From CALFXN01 sp964451935 (GTDB lineage Bacteria; Synergistota; Synergistia; Synergistales; Aminobacteriaceae), in assembly GCA_964451935.1 (NCBI GenBank), contig CAYVKE010000035.1, forward strand, positions 1-25,675: DNA of 25,675 nucleotides, read 5' to 3'. Positions 16,121 through 23,443 of the stretch are shown here, piece by piece (position 1 is the stretch's first letter; each line of letters opens with the position of its first letter). A program made the position numbers and the translations under genes. Below the pieces are notes generated by a model. That model made no database searches and was not told the origin of the DNA. It was given only the letters and a program-made list of their open reading frames with translations.

Positions 16121-17296
16121 CTATGCTGTCGGTGCGTTCTTCGCGCGCACCGAGATGACGATCTGGACGGGGCCTTCGGTGTAGAGGTCATTGGCTGCGG
16201 AGATGACGATGCGCAGTTGTCCCCGGCCTTTGCGGATTTCCTCGACGGCGTTGAAGAATTCCGTCGCTTCCAGGGTTCCGACCTTTCCCGTCGCCGGATT
16301 GGTCATGATTCCGTCCCGTACGGCCCGTTGGTTCACCTGGCGAAGCATCGTATAGAGGATCGCCTCTCCGTCCGCCCCGTACTCGCCGACGTCCACAACT
16401 TCATCGTGAAGGACCGTCCCTTTCGCGTAGACAAGGGCGCTGTCGGAGACTTCGTATCGGATGCGGACATCTTCGCCGGCTACGACGTTCGCTCCCGCGA
16501 GGGCGCGCAGGATCTTCCGCTTCGGCGCCATGGCGCACTGGGTGATTTTGGCCTGTTCATCGTGGATGTCGACTGCGAGAATGACGTTTTCGACGTTGAC
16601 GCCGAGCCGGGTCGCGAGGACGAATTCCGTTCTGCGCCGAAGCTCCGAAAAGACCCGTTCGACGGCATCGCGGTCGCTGCCGGGGAGAATTTCCTGTTGC
16701 GCAAGGAGTTCATCGGCGAAGACGGAAATTCGCCCGCTCCGGACCTGGCTCAGGCCCGCACGCAGCGTGTCCGCTTCGGAACGGAGTTCCGCGAGGGCCG
16801 CCTCGAGCGTCGTTTTTTCCTGCTCCAGTCGCGCCTGTTCGTTCCGGACGCGTTCGAGGTCCGAACGCGCGTTTTCGAGTTCCGGCGTCACCGTTGCAAG
16901 ACGTTTTTCGACGTCCTGAAGCTGCGTCTTTTGCGCGGCCAGCATCTCTTCGCTTTTCACCAGTTCGAGCGCCGACAGTTTAGCTTCGTCGCGGCTTGAC
17001 TGGAGGTCAGCCGTGAGGTTCGTAATCTGGGACTGTATGAACTTCATGCTGAACAGCGCAGCCCGGATGTCTTCGGAGACGAATGAAAAGGTGACGAGCA
17101 TCGCGATCGAAATAAGAATGCCCGTGAGGACCGTGATGATCTGGCTCGTGTGACGCGGCCGGAGCGTGAGGAAGGAGATACGTTTCTTGCCGTAGTGCAT
17201 TCCGACCCGGTCGCCGATGTACGCAAGGACGCCGCTCATCAATACCATGGAAACGATGAGTCCCCAGTTCATTTCGGAGAGCAGTTGCATCTGCAC
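16121..17296 (-). CDS. DUF3084 membrane-anchored coiled-coil protein (391 aa)
   Basis: Protein of the DUF3084 family, function unknown. Two predicted membrane helices lie near the N-terminus (about residues 9-30 and 53-75), joined by a basic loop containing RISFLTLRPRH. A long Glu/Leu/Arg-rich coiled coil covers about 80-200, and a soluble alpha/beta domain fills the rest to 391. The architecture suggests an inner-membrane anchor with a large extramembrane arm. Start choice: a GTG at 17305 is part of the AGGAG ribosome site itself, so the GTG at 17296, 8 nt downstream of AGGAG, is preferred; an ATG at 17290 is also possible. A TATAAT box lies about 50 nt upstream, suggesting a separate housekeeping transcript including the zinc-ribbon, GNAT and comF genes. 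A role in the cell envelope is a guess from topology only. Confidence 0.87.
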   Translation of the reverse strand: MQMQLLSEMNWGLIVSMVLMSGVLAYIGDRVGMHYGKKRISFLTLRPRHTSQIITVLTGILISIAMLVTFSFVSEDIRAALFSMKFIQSQITNLTADLQSSRDEAKLSALELVKSEEMLAAQKTQLQDVEKRLATVTPELENARSDLERVRNEQARLEQEKTTLEAALAELRSEADTLRAGLSQVRSGRISVFADELLAQQEILPGSDRDAVERVFSELRRRTEFVLATRLGVNVENVILAVDIHDEQAKITQCAMAPKRKILRALAGANVVAGEDVRIRYEVSDSALVYAKGTVLHDEVVDVGEYGADGEAILYTMLRQVNQRAVRDGIMTNPATGKVGTLEATEFFNAVEEIRKGRGQLRIVISAANDLYTEGPVQIVISVRAKNAPTA

Positions 17297-17346
17297 ACTC
17301 TTCACTCCTCGGATCCCTTCGTGGTCCCGGGGCGATCCCTGCGGAC

Positions 17347-17352
17347 ATTATA
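17347..17352 (-). promoter_or_regulatory. Candidate housekeeping -10 box (TATAAT) for the DUF3084 gene
   Basis: In the gap of about 95 nt between the YkgJ-type gene and the DUF3084 gene the minus strand has a perfect TATAAT about 50 nt before the start. The -35 region 17 nt upstream reads TGGATT, only 3 of 6 matches to TTGACA, so the assignment is moderate. This is one of the few gaps in the window long enough to hold a promoter. Confidence 0.45.
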
Positions 17353-17393
17353 GTCCCGGTTCGGAGGATAATCCAGAAAGCAGCCGTCTAAAG

Positions 17394-17828
17394 CTAAAGA
17401 AAGGGAAAGGGCGATCGGGAAAGGAGGGTTTCTATTTCTTCCCGGGTATGAAGGCGCCCCTGGTTCATGCCCGGGCATGTCCGGGCGTTCTCATCCCAGT
17501 TCTCGCGGCATTTCATGATCGAGGGCCAGAAGGGAAAGAGATCGCACTGGACGGGTCGGACCGGATAGATTCCGCACCGGGCCGTTTCTTCGTCGAAAAA
17601 CACGCACGACCCGTTCGCCCGCTCACGAATGCTGACGAACACCCATTTCCACGTCAGGCGGTTTCGCCATGCGGACGCATCGAGCGAAAGGTATTGCGGA
17701 ATACGCAGATTTTCTTCCGGCGTGATCCATATCGCGCCCGGCTCCCCCCGGCAGCAACGTCCGCAGCCGAGACATTCAAACCTGAGCCCGCCCGCGTACC
17801 ACGGGGATGCGCTACTTGTTTCCGGAAT
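17394..17828 (-). CDS. YkgJ-family cysteine-cluster protein, probable non-canonical ATT start
   Basis: Member of the YkgJ/UPF0153 family of putative zinc or iron-chelating proteins with eight or so conserved cysteines. The translated frame from 17828 gives an N-terminal block FECLGCGRCCRGEPG, then CVFF, RCGIYPVRPVQCDLFP and a late TCPG, the family pattern in order. The frame contains no ATG, GTG or TTG between its upstream stop (17835-17837) and a GTG at 17642. That GTG would remove the first cysteine cluster and leave only 82 residues. The best upstream candidate is ATT at 17828, with GGAG 9 nt before it inside the end of flgJ, giving 144 residues. A start-region sequencing error is the main alternative. 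The metal and role are unknown; the gene overlaps flgJ by 17 nt. Confidence 0.75.
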   Translation of the reverse strand: MPETSSASPWYAGGLRFECLGCGRCCRGEPGAIWITPEENLRIPQYLSLDASAWRNRLTWKWVFVSIRERANGSCVFFDEETARCGIYPVRPVQCDLFPFWPSIMKCRENWDENARTCPGMNQGRLHTREEIETLLSRSPFPFL

Positions 17829-18141
17829 CGCCGTTTACTCCGTTTTGCTGCGAAACCTGATCGTACAGCATCTTCCAGAGCCCGACGCCGCCGGATTCGC
17901 AGATTTCCTCGGCGACCATTTCAACCGTAAGATCCTCAAGCGGCCCGAACGGACGCGAGTCTTCCGCCCCGGAACCTTTGCTGATTTTTCGTGCTCCGGC
18001 CATCGACTCTTTCATGAGCTTGCCGACAAGAATCGCTTCAAAATCCTGACAGGCTTTCTTCAGTTTTTGCTTGTCTTTCGTCGATTTCTCCATGCTTCCC
18101 GGAAGAGTCCCTGTCACATCGGCCCGTATGATCGGATTCAT
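17812..18141 (-). CDS. flgJ: FlgJ-type rod-binding protein, single domain (109 aa)
   Basis: Corresponds to the N-terminal rod-binding domain of FlgJ, which helps rod assembly in the periplasm. The motif KLKKACQDFEAILVGKLMKE at about residues 25-44 and the ending ICESGGVGLWKMLYDQV at about 79-95 are characteristic. The C-terminal peptidoglycan hydrolase domain found in E. coli FlgJ (313 aa) is absent, as in many non-proteobacterial flagellar loci. A separate hydrolase outside this window is therefore expected. The ATG has GGAGG 9 nt upstream and lies 17 nt after the flgI stop, so it is part of the ring operon. Confidence 0.9.
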   Translation of the reverse strand: MNPIIRADVTGTLPGSMEKSTKDKQKLKKACQDFEAILVGKLMKESMAGARKISKGSGAEDSRPFGPLEDLTVEMVAEEICESGGVGLWKMLYDQVSQQNGVNGDSGNK

Positions 18142-18158
18142 CGTTTCCGTCCTCCCCG

Positions 18159-19265
18159 TTACATCGTGACGAGTTCGCCGTGCAACGCGCCCGCTTCCTT
18201 GACCGCCTGAAGGATCGCGATGACATCCCTCGGCGTGGCGCCGATCGCATTGAGCGCGTCCGCAAGATCCTTGACGGTCGTGTTCGCGGGCATGGTTACG
18301 AACTGGCCCGCGCTTTCGTGCGCCTGGATATCCGTTCTGGCTTCCGTTGCGGTCTCTCCGCCGGAAAAGGCGTTGGGCTGGACGACGTTGGCGCTCTCGG
18401 TCACCCGCACCGTAAGGTTCCCATGCGCGACGGCGACGGACGAAATGCGGACGTTGCCCCCCATGACGACGGTTCCCGTCCGTTCGTTGACGACGACGCG
18501 CGCCGTCGCGTCCGGAACGACCTGCAACGTCTCGAGCTTCGCGATAAACGCCGCAGGCGACGATGCGTATTGCGCCGGAAGCGCGACGCGGATGCGGCTT
18601 GCGTCTTCCGCTTCGGCCACGTTTCCGAACGCTCCGTTGATGGCTTCGGCCACACGGCCCGCCGTCGTGAAATCCGGCGTCCGCAACAGAAGCGCAACCG
18701 AAGAACGGTCGCCGATGGGCGTTTCGACGTCACGCTCGACGATGGCTCCCTGAGGGATGCGTCCGACCGTCGTGGTGTTTTTCGTCAACGTGGCGGCAGC
18801 CCCGCCGGCGCTGAAACCGCCGACCATCACGGGGCCCTGCGCGACCGCGTATACGTCGCCGTTCGCCGCCTTGAGCGGCGTCTGAAGCAACGTCCCCCCC
18901 TGGAGGCTTTTCGCGTCGCCGAGCGCGCTCACCGTGACATCGACCCTTTGACCGGGGCGGGTGAAGGCGGGAAGATCGCATGTTACCGACACGGCGGCGA
19001 CGTTCTTGCTTTTGACGGCTTTCTCCGTAAGCGTGACGCCGAACTGCCGCATCAGGTTCCGGACCATCTGCAACGACATGTTGGCCTTGTCGCCGGTGCC
19101 CTGAAGGCCGAGGACTAATCCAACGCCGACCAGCTGGTTCGAGCGCACGCCCTCGACGTCGGCCATATCCTTGATACGGACAAGAGGCCCGCCGCTTTGG
19201 GCGGCGAAACATACGGAAGAAACCGCGAGAAGCAGGCAAAGAACGAAAAATCGAGCGTAACGCAT
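18159..19265 (-). CDS. flgI: FlgI flagellar P-ring protein (368 aa)
   Basis: Forms the P-ring around the distal rod in the peptidoglycan layer. A Sec signal peptide occupies about residues 1-21 (FFVLCLLLAVSSVCFAA). Mature FlgI begins with VRIKDMADVEGVRSNQLVG and LVLGLQGTGDK, the most conserved stretch of the family. Other signatures are PQGAIVERDV near 183-192 and the C-terminal TVKDLADALNAIGATPRDVI near 335-354. Length matches E. coli FlgI (365 aa). The ATG overlaps the flgH stop as TGATG, so translation is coupled. The presence of this protein together with FlgH indicates an outer membrane. Confidence 0.98.
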   Translation of the reverse strand: MRYARFFVLCLLLAVSSVCFAAQSGGPLVRIKDMADVEGVRSNQLVGVGLVLGLQGTGDKANMSLQMVRNLMRQFGVTLTEKAVKSKNVAAVSVTCDLPAFTRPGQRVDVTVSALGDAKSLQGGTLLQTPLKAANGDVYAVAQGPVMVGGFSAGGAAATLTKNTTTVGRIPQGAIVERDVETPIGDRSSVALLLRTPDFTTAGRVAEAINGAFGNVAEAEDASRIRVALPAQYASSPAAFIAKLETLQVVPDATARVVVNERTGTVVMGGNVRISSVAVAHGNLTVRVTESANVVQPNAFSGGETATEARTDIQAHESAGQFVTMPANTTVKDLADALNAIGATPRDVIAILQAVKEAGALHGELVTM

Positions 19266-19843
19266 CAGAATATCGTCTGCAGAATCTGCGTCAGAAGGCC
19301 GGGCTTCTGTATCCGCGTCAACGCTCCGCGCCCTTTTATTCCGATTTCCGCGTTCGCGATCCTGTCGCTAAGGATGTTGTTGTTCGCGTCGACATCCTCC
19401 GGACGTATGACGCCGACGATTTTCAGCTCAAGGTTTTCCTCGTGCGTCGTGACGTCCCTCGTGCCCTCGATGATCAGGTTCCCGTTGGGGAGCATGTCGG
19501 TAACGAGACAGGTGATCGATGTCTGCGCGACGTGCGTGCGTTCGGTCGACCCGTCGCCCGTCATGTCGCTCTTCGAGTTGAAGCCGAACGCCTTCAGGAA
19601 ACTGAAAATCCCCTTCCCGTCACTCACGGAGTTGTCGTTGGTCTTCTTGACGTTCGTCTTGCCCTTGTCCTTCGTCTTCGTGTTCTCCCTGACGAGCACC
19701 GTCACGATATCGCCGACCCTGCCCGGTTTCTTGTCGCCGACGAGGTTCGTTCCGTCGACCCAAAGCGATGCGGCCGAGGCGTTCCCCGGCCGGATTCCGG
19801 AACACAGCGCCAGAATCAGCAGCAGACAGACGAATTTTTTCAC
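19265..19843 (-). CDS. flgH: FlgH flagellar L-ring protein, without a canonical lipobox (192 aa)
   Basis: Subunit of the L-ring that lets the rod pass the outer membrane. Family hallmarks are SLWVDGTNLVGDKKPGRVGD near residues 26-45, followed by IVTVLVREN, and the C-terminal PEDVDANNNILSDRIANAEI near 154-173. The N-terminus is a signal peptide. A cysteine at residue 14 lies in LALC, which lacks the small residue that signal peptidase II normally needs at -1, whereas an NASA-AS site near residues 21-26 suits signal peptidase I. FlgH is a lipoprotein in enterobacteria, so anchoring may differ here. The start is GTG with a very good GGAGGTG 8 nt upstream. Its GTGA overlaps the flgA stop by 4 nt. 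Confidence 0.95.
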   Translation of the reverse strand: MKKFVCLLLILALCSGIRPGNASAASLWVDGTNLVGDKKPGRVGDIVTVLVRENTKTKDKGKTNVKKTNDNSVSDGKGIFSFLKAFGFNSKSDMTGDGSTERTHVAQTSITCLVTDMLPNGNLIIEGTRDVTTHEENLELKIVGVIRPEDVDANNNILSDRIANAEIGIKGRGALTRIQKPGLLTQILQTIF

Positions 19844-20727
19844 GGTATTCGCACCTCCACTTCATCCTTTGAACGGATTACGGCCTCGATGATTTTCTTG
19901 CTCTGCCCGTTCCGAACCCGGATCGTCTCACCTGCGGCGCCGTCTTCCATGGCTTCGCCCTGCATCCGGAGAACGAGCGCTCCCTTCCGGACCACTATAA
20001 AGACCCTGTCGCCCCTGTGAACGATGGGCGGAGTCAGGAGAAAGCCCGGCGAAATCCGTTCGCCTGCGGGAAGCCGCCTGTTTGTCATCCGTCCGACGGC
20101 CTGTCGGATATCCGAAACCGCATCCATGGGCGATGAGATCCGGACCTGACGGACTTCGACATCTTCCTGCGAAAGAACGGTTCCGTTCTCAACGATTCTT
20201 CGGGTCATGACGACGTTCTGGAACCATTCCATCGATATGGGGACTTCTCGCGTCCCATCTTGCGTCCGGATGCGCAGAAGCGCCGTCGCCGCACCGGGGC
20301 GAAGCTTCAGGGGAGCCAGCAGTTCGCCCCGGGGAGCCGCAGCCGAACTCCGGACCCTTACGCTTCCCTGCCATCCGGAAAGTCTCAGGACAAGCGCTTC
20401 GAGATCCGGAACGACGCCGCCTTCGCGGATCGCGATCTTCGGAGGCATGAGAAGACGCAACGTCACTCCCCCGATTCCCTGGTTGACAAGAGCCGCGACA
20501 ACGTCGGATCTCCAGAGAAATCCTTCCCGGATTTTTACGGTGACATCTCCGGCCTGCGCTGCAAGGTCGTCCGGACCGGAGATTCGGGCTATTTCTCCAA
20601 GGCGGATGCTCTCCCCGGGATCTTCAGGCAGCCGTTCGATTTCCACCGTCAGTTCTTCGGCCGCGAAGGCGACGGAAACGACAAGGAGAAGAACGAACAG
20701 ACCCCACGGGAGGCCTTGCGCCTTCAT
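19840..20727 (-). CDS. flgA: FlgA P-ring assembly chaperone (295 aa)
   Basis: Periplasmic chaperone needed to assemble FlgI into the P-ring. A signal peptide covers about residues 1-22 (LFVLLLVVSVAFA). The C-terminal half contains the SAF/FlgA domain, with NGTVLSQEDVEVRQVRIS near 181-198, a QAVGRMTNRRLPAGERI segment near 208-224, and a final strand-rich section with DRVFIVVRKGAL and QSKKIIEAVI typical of FlgA. It is somewhat longer than E. coli FlgA (219 aa) because of a larger N-terminal region. The ATG is 5 nt after the flgG stop with only a weak ribosome site, suggesting coupling. Position between flgG and flgH fits the ring operon. Confidence 0.93.
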   Translation of the reverse strand: MKAQGLPWGLFVLLLVVSVAFAAEELTVEIERLPEDPGESIRLGEIARISGPDDLAAQAGDVTVKIREGFLWRSDVVAALVNQGIGGVTLRLLMPPKIAIREGGVVPDLEALVLRLSGWQGSVRVRSSAAAPRGELLAPLKLRPGAATALLRIRTQDGTREVPISMEWFQNVVMTRRIVENGTVLSQEDVEVRQVRISSPMDAVSDIRQAVGRMTNRRLPAGERISPGFLLTPPIVHRGDRVFIVVRKGALVLRMQGEAMEDGAAGETIRVRNGQSKKIIEAVIRSKDEVEVRIP

Positions 20728-20732
20728 GACGG

Positions 20733-21524
20733 TTACCGCTTGATGCCGTTCGCGATGCGGAGAAGATCGTCGGCGGTCTGTACTCCCTTCGAGTTCGCTT
20801 CGTAGGCCCGTTGCGCGATGATGAGGTTCACCATTTCCTCGACGACTTCCACGTTGGATATTTCAAGGGTTTTCTGGGCTATGTGCCCAAGTCCTTCTTC
20901 TCCGGGATTTCCGGCGATGGGGTCTCCGCTGGCGGCTGTCGCCTCGTAGAGGTTCTTTCCCATTTTTCGAAGTCCGGCCGGGTTGACGAACCGGACAAGT
21001 TCGATCTGCCCGATTTCTTCGGTCTCGGTTTCGCCCTGCGCGCGGATCGACACGATGCCTTCGGGGCTTACCATGACCTCTTCGGCGTCCTCGGGGATCG
21101 TGATCGGCGGTTCGAGGAAGAGTCCGTCGACGTTGACAAGCTGCCCGTCGGCAGCGTTTCGGATCCACCCGCCGGCGCGCGTGTAGGCCACGTCGCCGTT
21201 CGGTTTCAGAACCTGAAAGAATCCGTCGCCTTCTATGGCGAGATCCAGCGGATTGTCCGTAATCTGGAAGTTGCCCTGTCCCATCATTCTCGTGGTTCCG
21301 ACGACTCGCGTCCCAAGTCCGACCTGAACGCCCGTCGGGAGCGACGAACCGGGCTCCACCGGAGCGCCGGGCTCCCGCTCGATCTGGTACATGAGATCGG
21401 CGAAGTCCGCGCGCTCGCGTTTGAATCCAACGGTGTTCACGTTGGCCAGGTTGTTTGTCGTCACATCCAGATTCGTCTGTTGCGCGATCATTCCGGAAGC
21501 GCTCGTCCATAACGCCCGCAGCAT
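20733..21524 (-). CDS. flgG: FlgG distal rod protein (263 aa)
   Basis: Main distal rod subunit that transmits torque from motor to hook. The N-terminal rod motif MLRALWTSASGMIAQQTNLD followed by TTNNLANVNTVGFKRERADF is textbook FlgG. The central FlgG/E/F core has NPLDLAIEGDGFFQV near 96-110 and YTRAGGW. The C-terminal SNVEVVEEMVNLIIAQRAYE near 223-242 and TADDLLRIANGI close the protein. Length matches E. coli FlgG (260 aa). AGGGG lies 8 nt before the ATG. A small gap separates it from flgF. Confidence 0.98.
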   Translation of the reverse strand: MLRALWTSASGMIAQQTNLDVTTNNLANVNTVGFKRERADFADLMYQIEREPGAPVEPGSSLPTGVQVGLGTRVVGTTRMMGQGNFQITDNPLDLAIEGDGFFQVLKPNGDVAYTRAGGWIRNAADGQLVNVDGLFLEPPITIPEDAEEVMVSPEGIVSIRAQGETETEEIGQIELVRFVNPAGLRKMGKNLYEATAASGDPIAGNPGEEGLGHIAQKTLEISNVEVVEEMVNLIIAQRAYEANSKGVQTADDLLRIANGIKR

Positions 21525-21546
21525 GATGTCGTCCCCTGCCTTTCCC

Positions 21547-22347
21547 TTACGACTTCATAAAGGAGCTGATGAGCCGCCCCGTTTCGTCATCGTGTGTCAT
21601 CAGCGCTTTCGACGCGGCTTCGTACGCGCGGGTCGCCTCGATCATTCTCGACATTTCCGAGACGACGTCGACGTTCGATTGCTCGAGCGTCCGGGAAACC
21701 AGCGACGGGATCTCGACCGGAACCGGATTTCCCGATTGTTCGTTCGCCGCGAGCAGCGAACCGCCGATCTGTTTCAGCCAGGTCGGCGTCTCGAACGTCA
21801 CGACTTGAAGCGTGTCGGCGACTTCTCCGTCGACCAGGACCTGCCCCTCCGAGTTGATTGAGACTCTCGAAGCCTCACCGATCTCGATGGGGCCGCCTTC
21901 ACCCTGTACGACCAGGCCGTCGTGCGTGAGAAGCTGCCCGTCCTGATTTATCTGAAACTGTCCCGAACGTGTGTAGAAGGTGTTTCCCATAGCGTCCTGA
22001 ACGACGAAAAAACCGTCGCCGACGATGGCGGCGTCGAGTGGAGCATCTGTGACATGCATGGCCCCCTGCTTCAACGTCATCGTGTCCTCTGAGAAGACAT
22101 TCGCAAGCGCCAGATTCCCTATGGGGATTTTTCCGCGGTATCGGATCTGGTTCGGGCCGGTCGTGGCGCCCGGCGTGACCGGGATGTTTTCGATACGGTC
22201 CATCAGCAGATCGGGGAAGGTTTTGTTGACGGGAATCCTCCCTCGAAATCCGGCCGTACTGACGTTGGCGAGGTTGTTCGCCACGACGTCGTGCATGCTT
22301 TCCTGTACGAGCATCGCCGATGCGGCGCAATACAGACCTCTGTTCAC
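21547..22347 (-). CDS. flgF: FlgF-like proximal rod protein (266 aa)
   Basis: Rod protein of the FlgF/FlhO type, paralogous to the adjacent flgG. It has the rod N-terminus MNRGLYCAASAMLVQESMHD then VVANNLANVSTAGFRGR, the core DAPLDAAIVGDGFFVVQ and YTRSGQFQINQDGQL, and the C-terminal SNVDVVSEMSRMIEATRAYE. Placement upstream of flgG and the more divergent core favour FlgF over a second FlgG. The start is GTG with GAGGAGG 8 nt upstream. It follows mreB by 35 nt without a visible promoter, so rod genes are probably co-transcribed with mreB, as flhO-flhP follow mbl in B. subtilis. Confidence 0.92.
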   Translation of the reverse strand: MNRGLYCAASAMLVQESMHDVVANNLANVSTAGFRGRIPVNKTFPDLLMDRIENIPVTPGATTGPNQIRYRGKIPIGNLALANVFSEDTMTLKQGAMHVTDAPLDAAIVGDGFFVVQDAMGNTFYTRSGQFQINQDGQLLTHDGLVVQGEGGPIEIGEASRVSINSEGQVLVDGEVADTLQVVTFETPTWLKQIGGSLLAANEQSGNPVPVEIPSLVSRTLEQSNVDVVSEMSRMIEATRAYEAASKALMTHDDETGRLISSFMKS

Positions 22348-22382
22348 CGATTCAGCCTCCTCGCCCCTGCGTTACGGGGGAT

Positions 22383-23429
22383 TCAGGATTTCCATTTCCG
22401 GCCCTTCCGGCTCGTCGCAAGGATTCCGCTTCTCCCAAGCCGATTGAGTTTATCGATTTCGGCAAGCGCCTTTCCCGTTCCCCGGGCGACGCTTTCCATC
22501 GGTTCCTCGGCGACGAAGCAGTTGATTCCGGTCTGCTCGGAAATGAGTTCGGGAAGTCCGCGAAGGAGCGAGCCCCCTCCGGTCAGAACGATCCCTCTGT
22601 CAATAATATCGGCGGACAGCTCGGGCGGCGTTAGCTCCAAAACGTTACGAACGCCATCGACAAGGGTCTGGACCATCTCCCCGATGGCCATCGAGACGCA
22701 CGAACTGCTGACTTCGATCTGCCGGGGCAGTCCCTGGACGAGATCGCGCCCCTTGAGGATCATCGTCATTTCCTCTTCTGTTGGGACACAGGTGCCTATC
22801 ATGATCTTGAGGTTTTCGGCCGTCTGTTCGCCGATCGCGAGGCTGTACTGCTTCCGCAGGTATCGCATGATCGCTTCGTCGAACTTGTCGCCTCCGATGC
22901 GAAGCGATTTCGAGACGACGATGCCGCCGAGCGAGATGACGGCGATATCCGACGTTCCGCCGCCGATGTCGACGACCATCTTTCCACGCGGCTCTTCGAC
23001 GTTGAGATCGGCGCCGATCGCGGCCGCCATAGGCTCTTCGATGAGATACGCCTCTTTGGCGCCGACTTCGATGGCGGCCTCGAGAACGGCGCGTCGCTCG
23101 ACATCCGTAGCGCCCGACGGGACGCAGATCATGACCCTGTTCCGGAAGAACCGGCTGAACCCGTGGGTGACGCTTTTCATGAAATGATGCAACATAGCTT
23201 CCGTCATGCTGTAGTCGGCGATGACGCCGTCCCGGAGCGGACGCACCGAGACGATGCTGCCGGGCGTCCTCCCGACCATGCTTTTGGCTTCGTATCCGAC
23301 GGCCAGTATTCGTCCGTTCTCGAGGTCAACCGCCACGACCGACGGTTCCCGCAGAACGATCCCCTTGCCTTTGACATATATGAGAACCGTTGCGGTTCCC
23401 AGGTCGATGCCTATATCGCTCCCAAACAA
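22383..23429 (-). CDS. mreB: MreB/Mbl actin-like cell-shape protein, TTG start (348 aa)
   Basis: Bacterial actin that forms membrane-bound filaments guiding lateral wall synthesis. The nucleotide-binding motifs are clear: phosphate-1 GIDLGTA near residues 6-12, phosphate-2 VDIGGGTSDIAVI near 152-164, and the adenosine motif IVLTGGGSLLRGL near 280-292. An ATG at 23456 would add nine basic residues and place the start within truA. The TTG at 23429 is better, because AAGGAGG lies 9 nt upstream just after the truA stop and translation then begins FGSDIGIDLGTA, as in typical MreB proteins. The C-terminus has a short basic tail after residue 335. Being first in the rod-gene run, it suggests a shared transcript with flgF and flgG. 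Confidence 0.96.
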   Translation of the reverse strand: MFGSDIGIDLGTATVLIYVKGKGIVLREPSVVAVDLENGRILAVGYEAKSMVGRTPGSIVSVRPLRDGVIADYSMTEAMLHHFMKSVTHGFSRFFRNRVMICVPSGATDVERRAVLEAAIEVGAKEAYLIEEPMAAAIGADLNVEEPRGKMVVDIGGGTSDIAVISLGGIVVSKSLRIGGDKFDEAIMRYLRKQYSLAIGEQTAENLKIMIGTCVPTEEEMTMILKGRDLVQGLPRQIEVSSSCVSMAIGEMVQTLVDGVRNVLELTPPELSADIIDRGIVLTGGGSLLRGLPELISEQTGINCFVAEEPMESVARGTGKALAEIDKLNRLGRSGILATSRKGRKWKS

Positions 23430-23443
23430 TCCGGTGCGCCTCC

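Noticed and set aside
22364..22380. Inverted repeat CCCC...GGGG between mreB and flgF
   Set aside because: Stem of only four pairs with an 8-nt loop and no T-tract, so it is not a convincing terminator; read-through into flgF is more likely.
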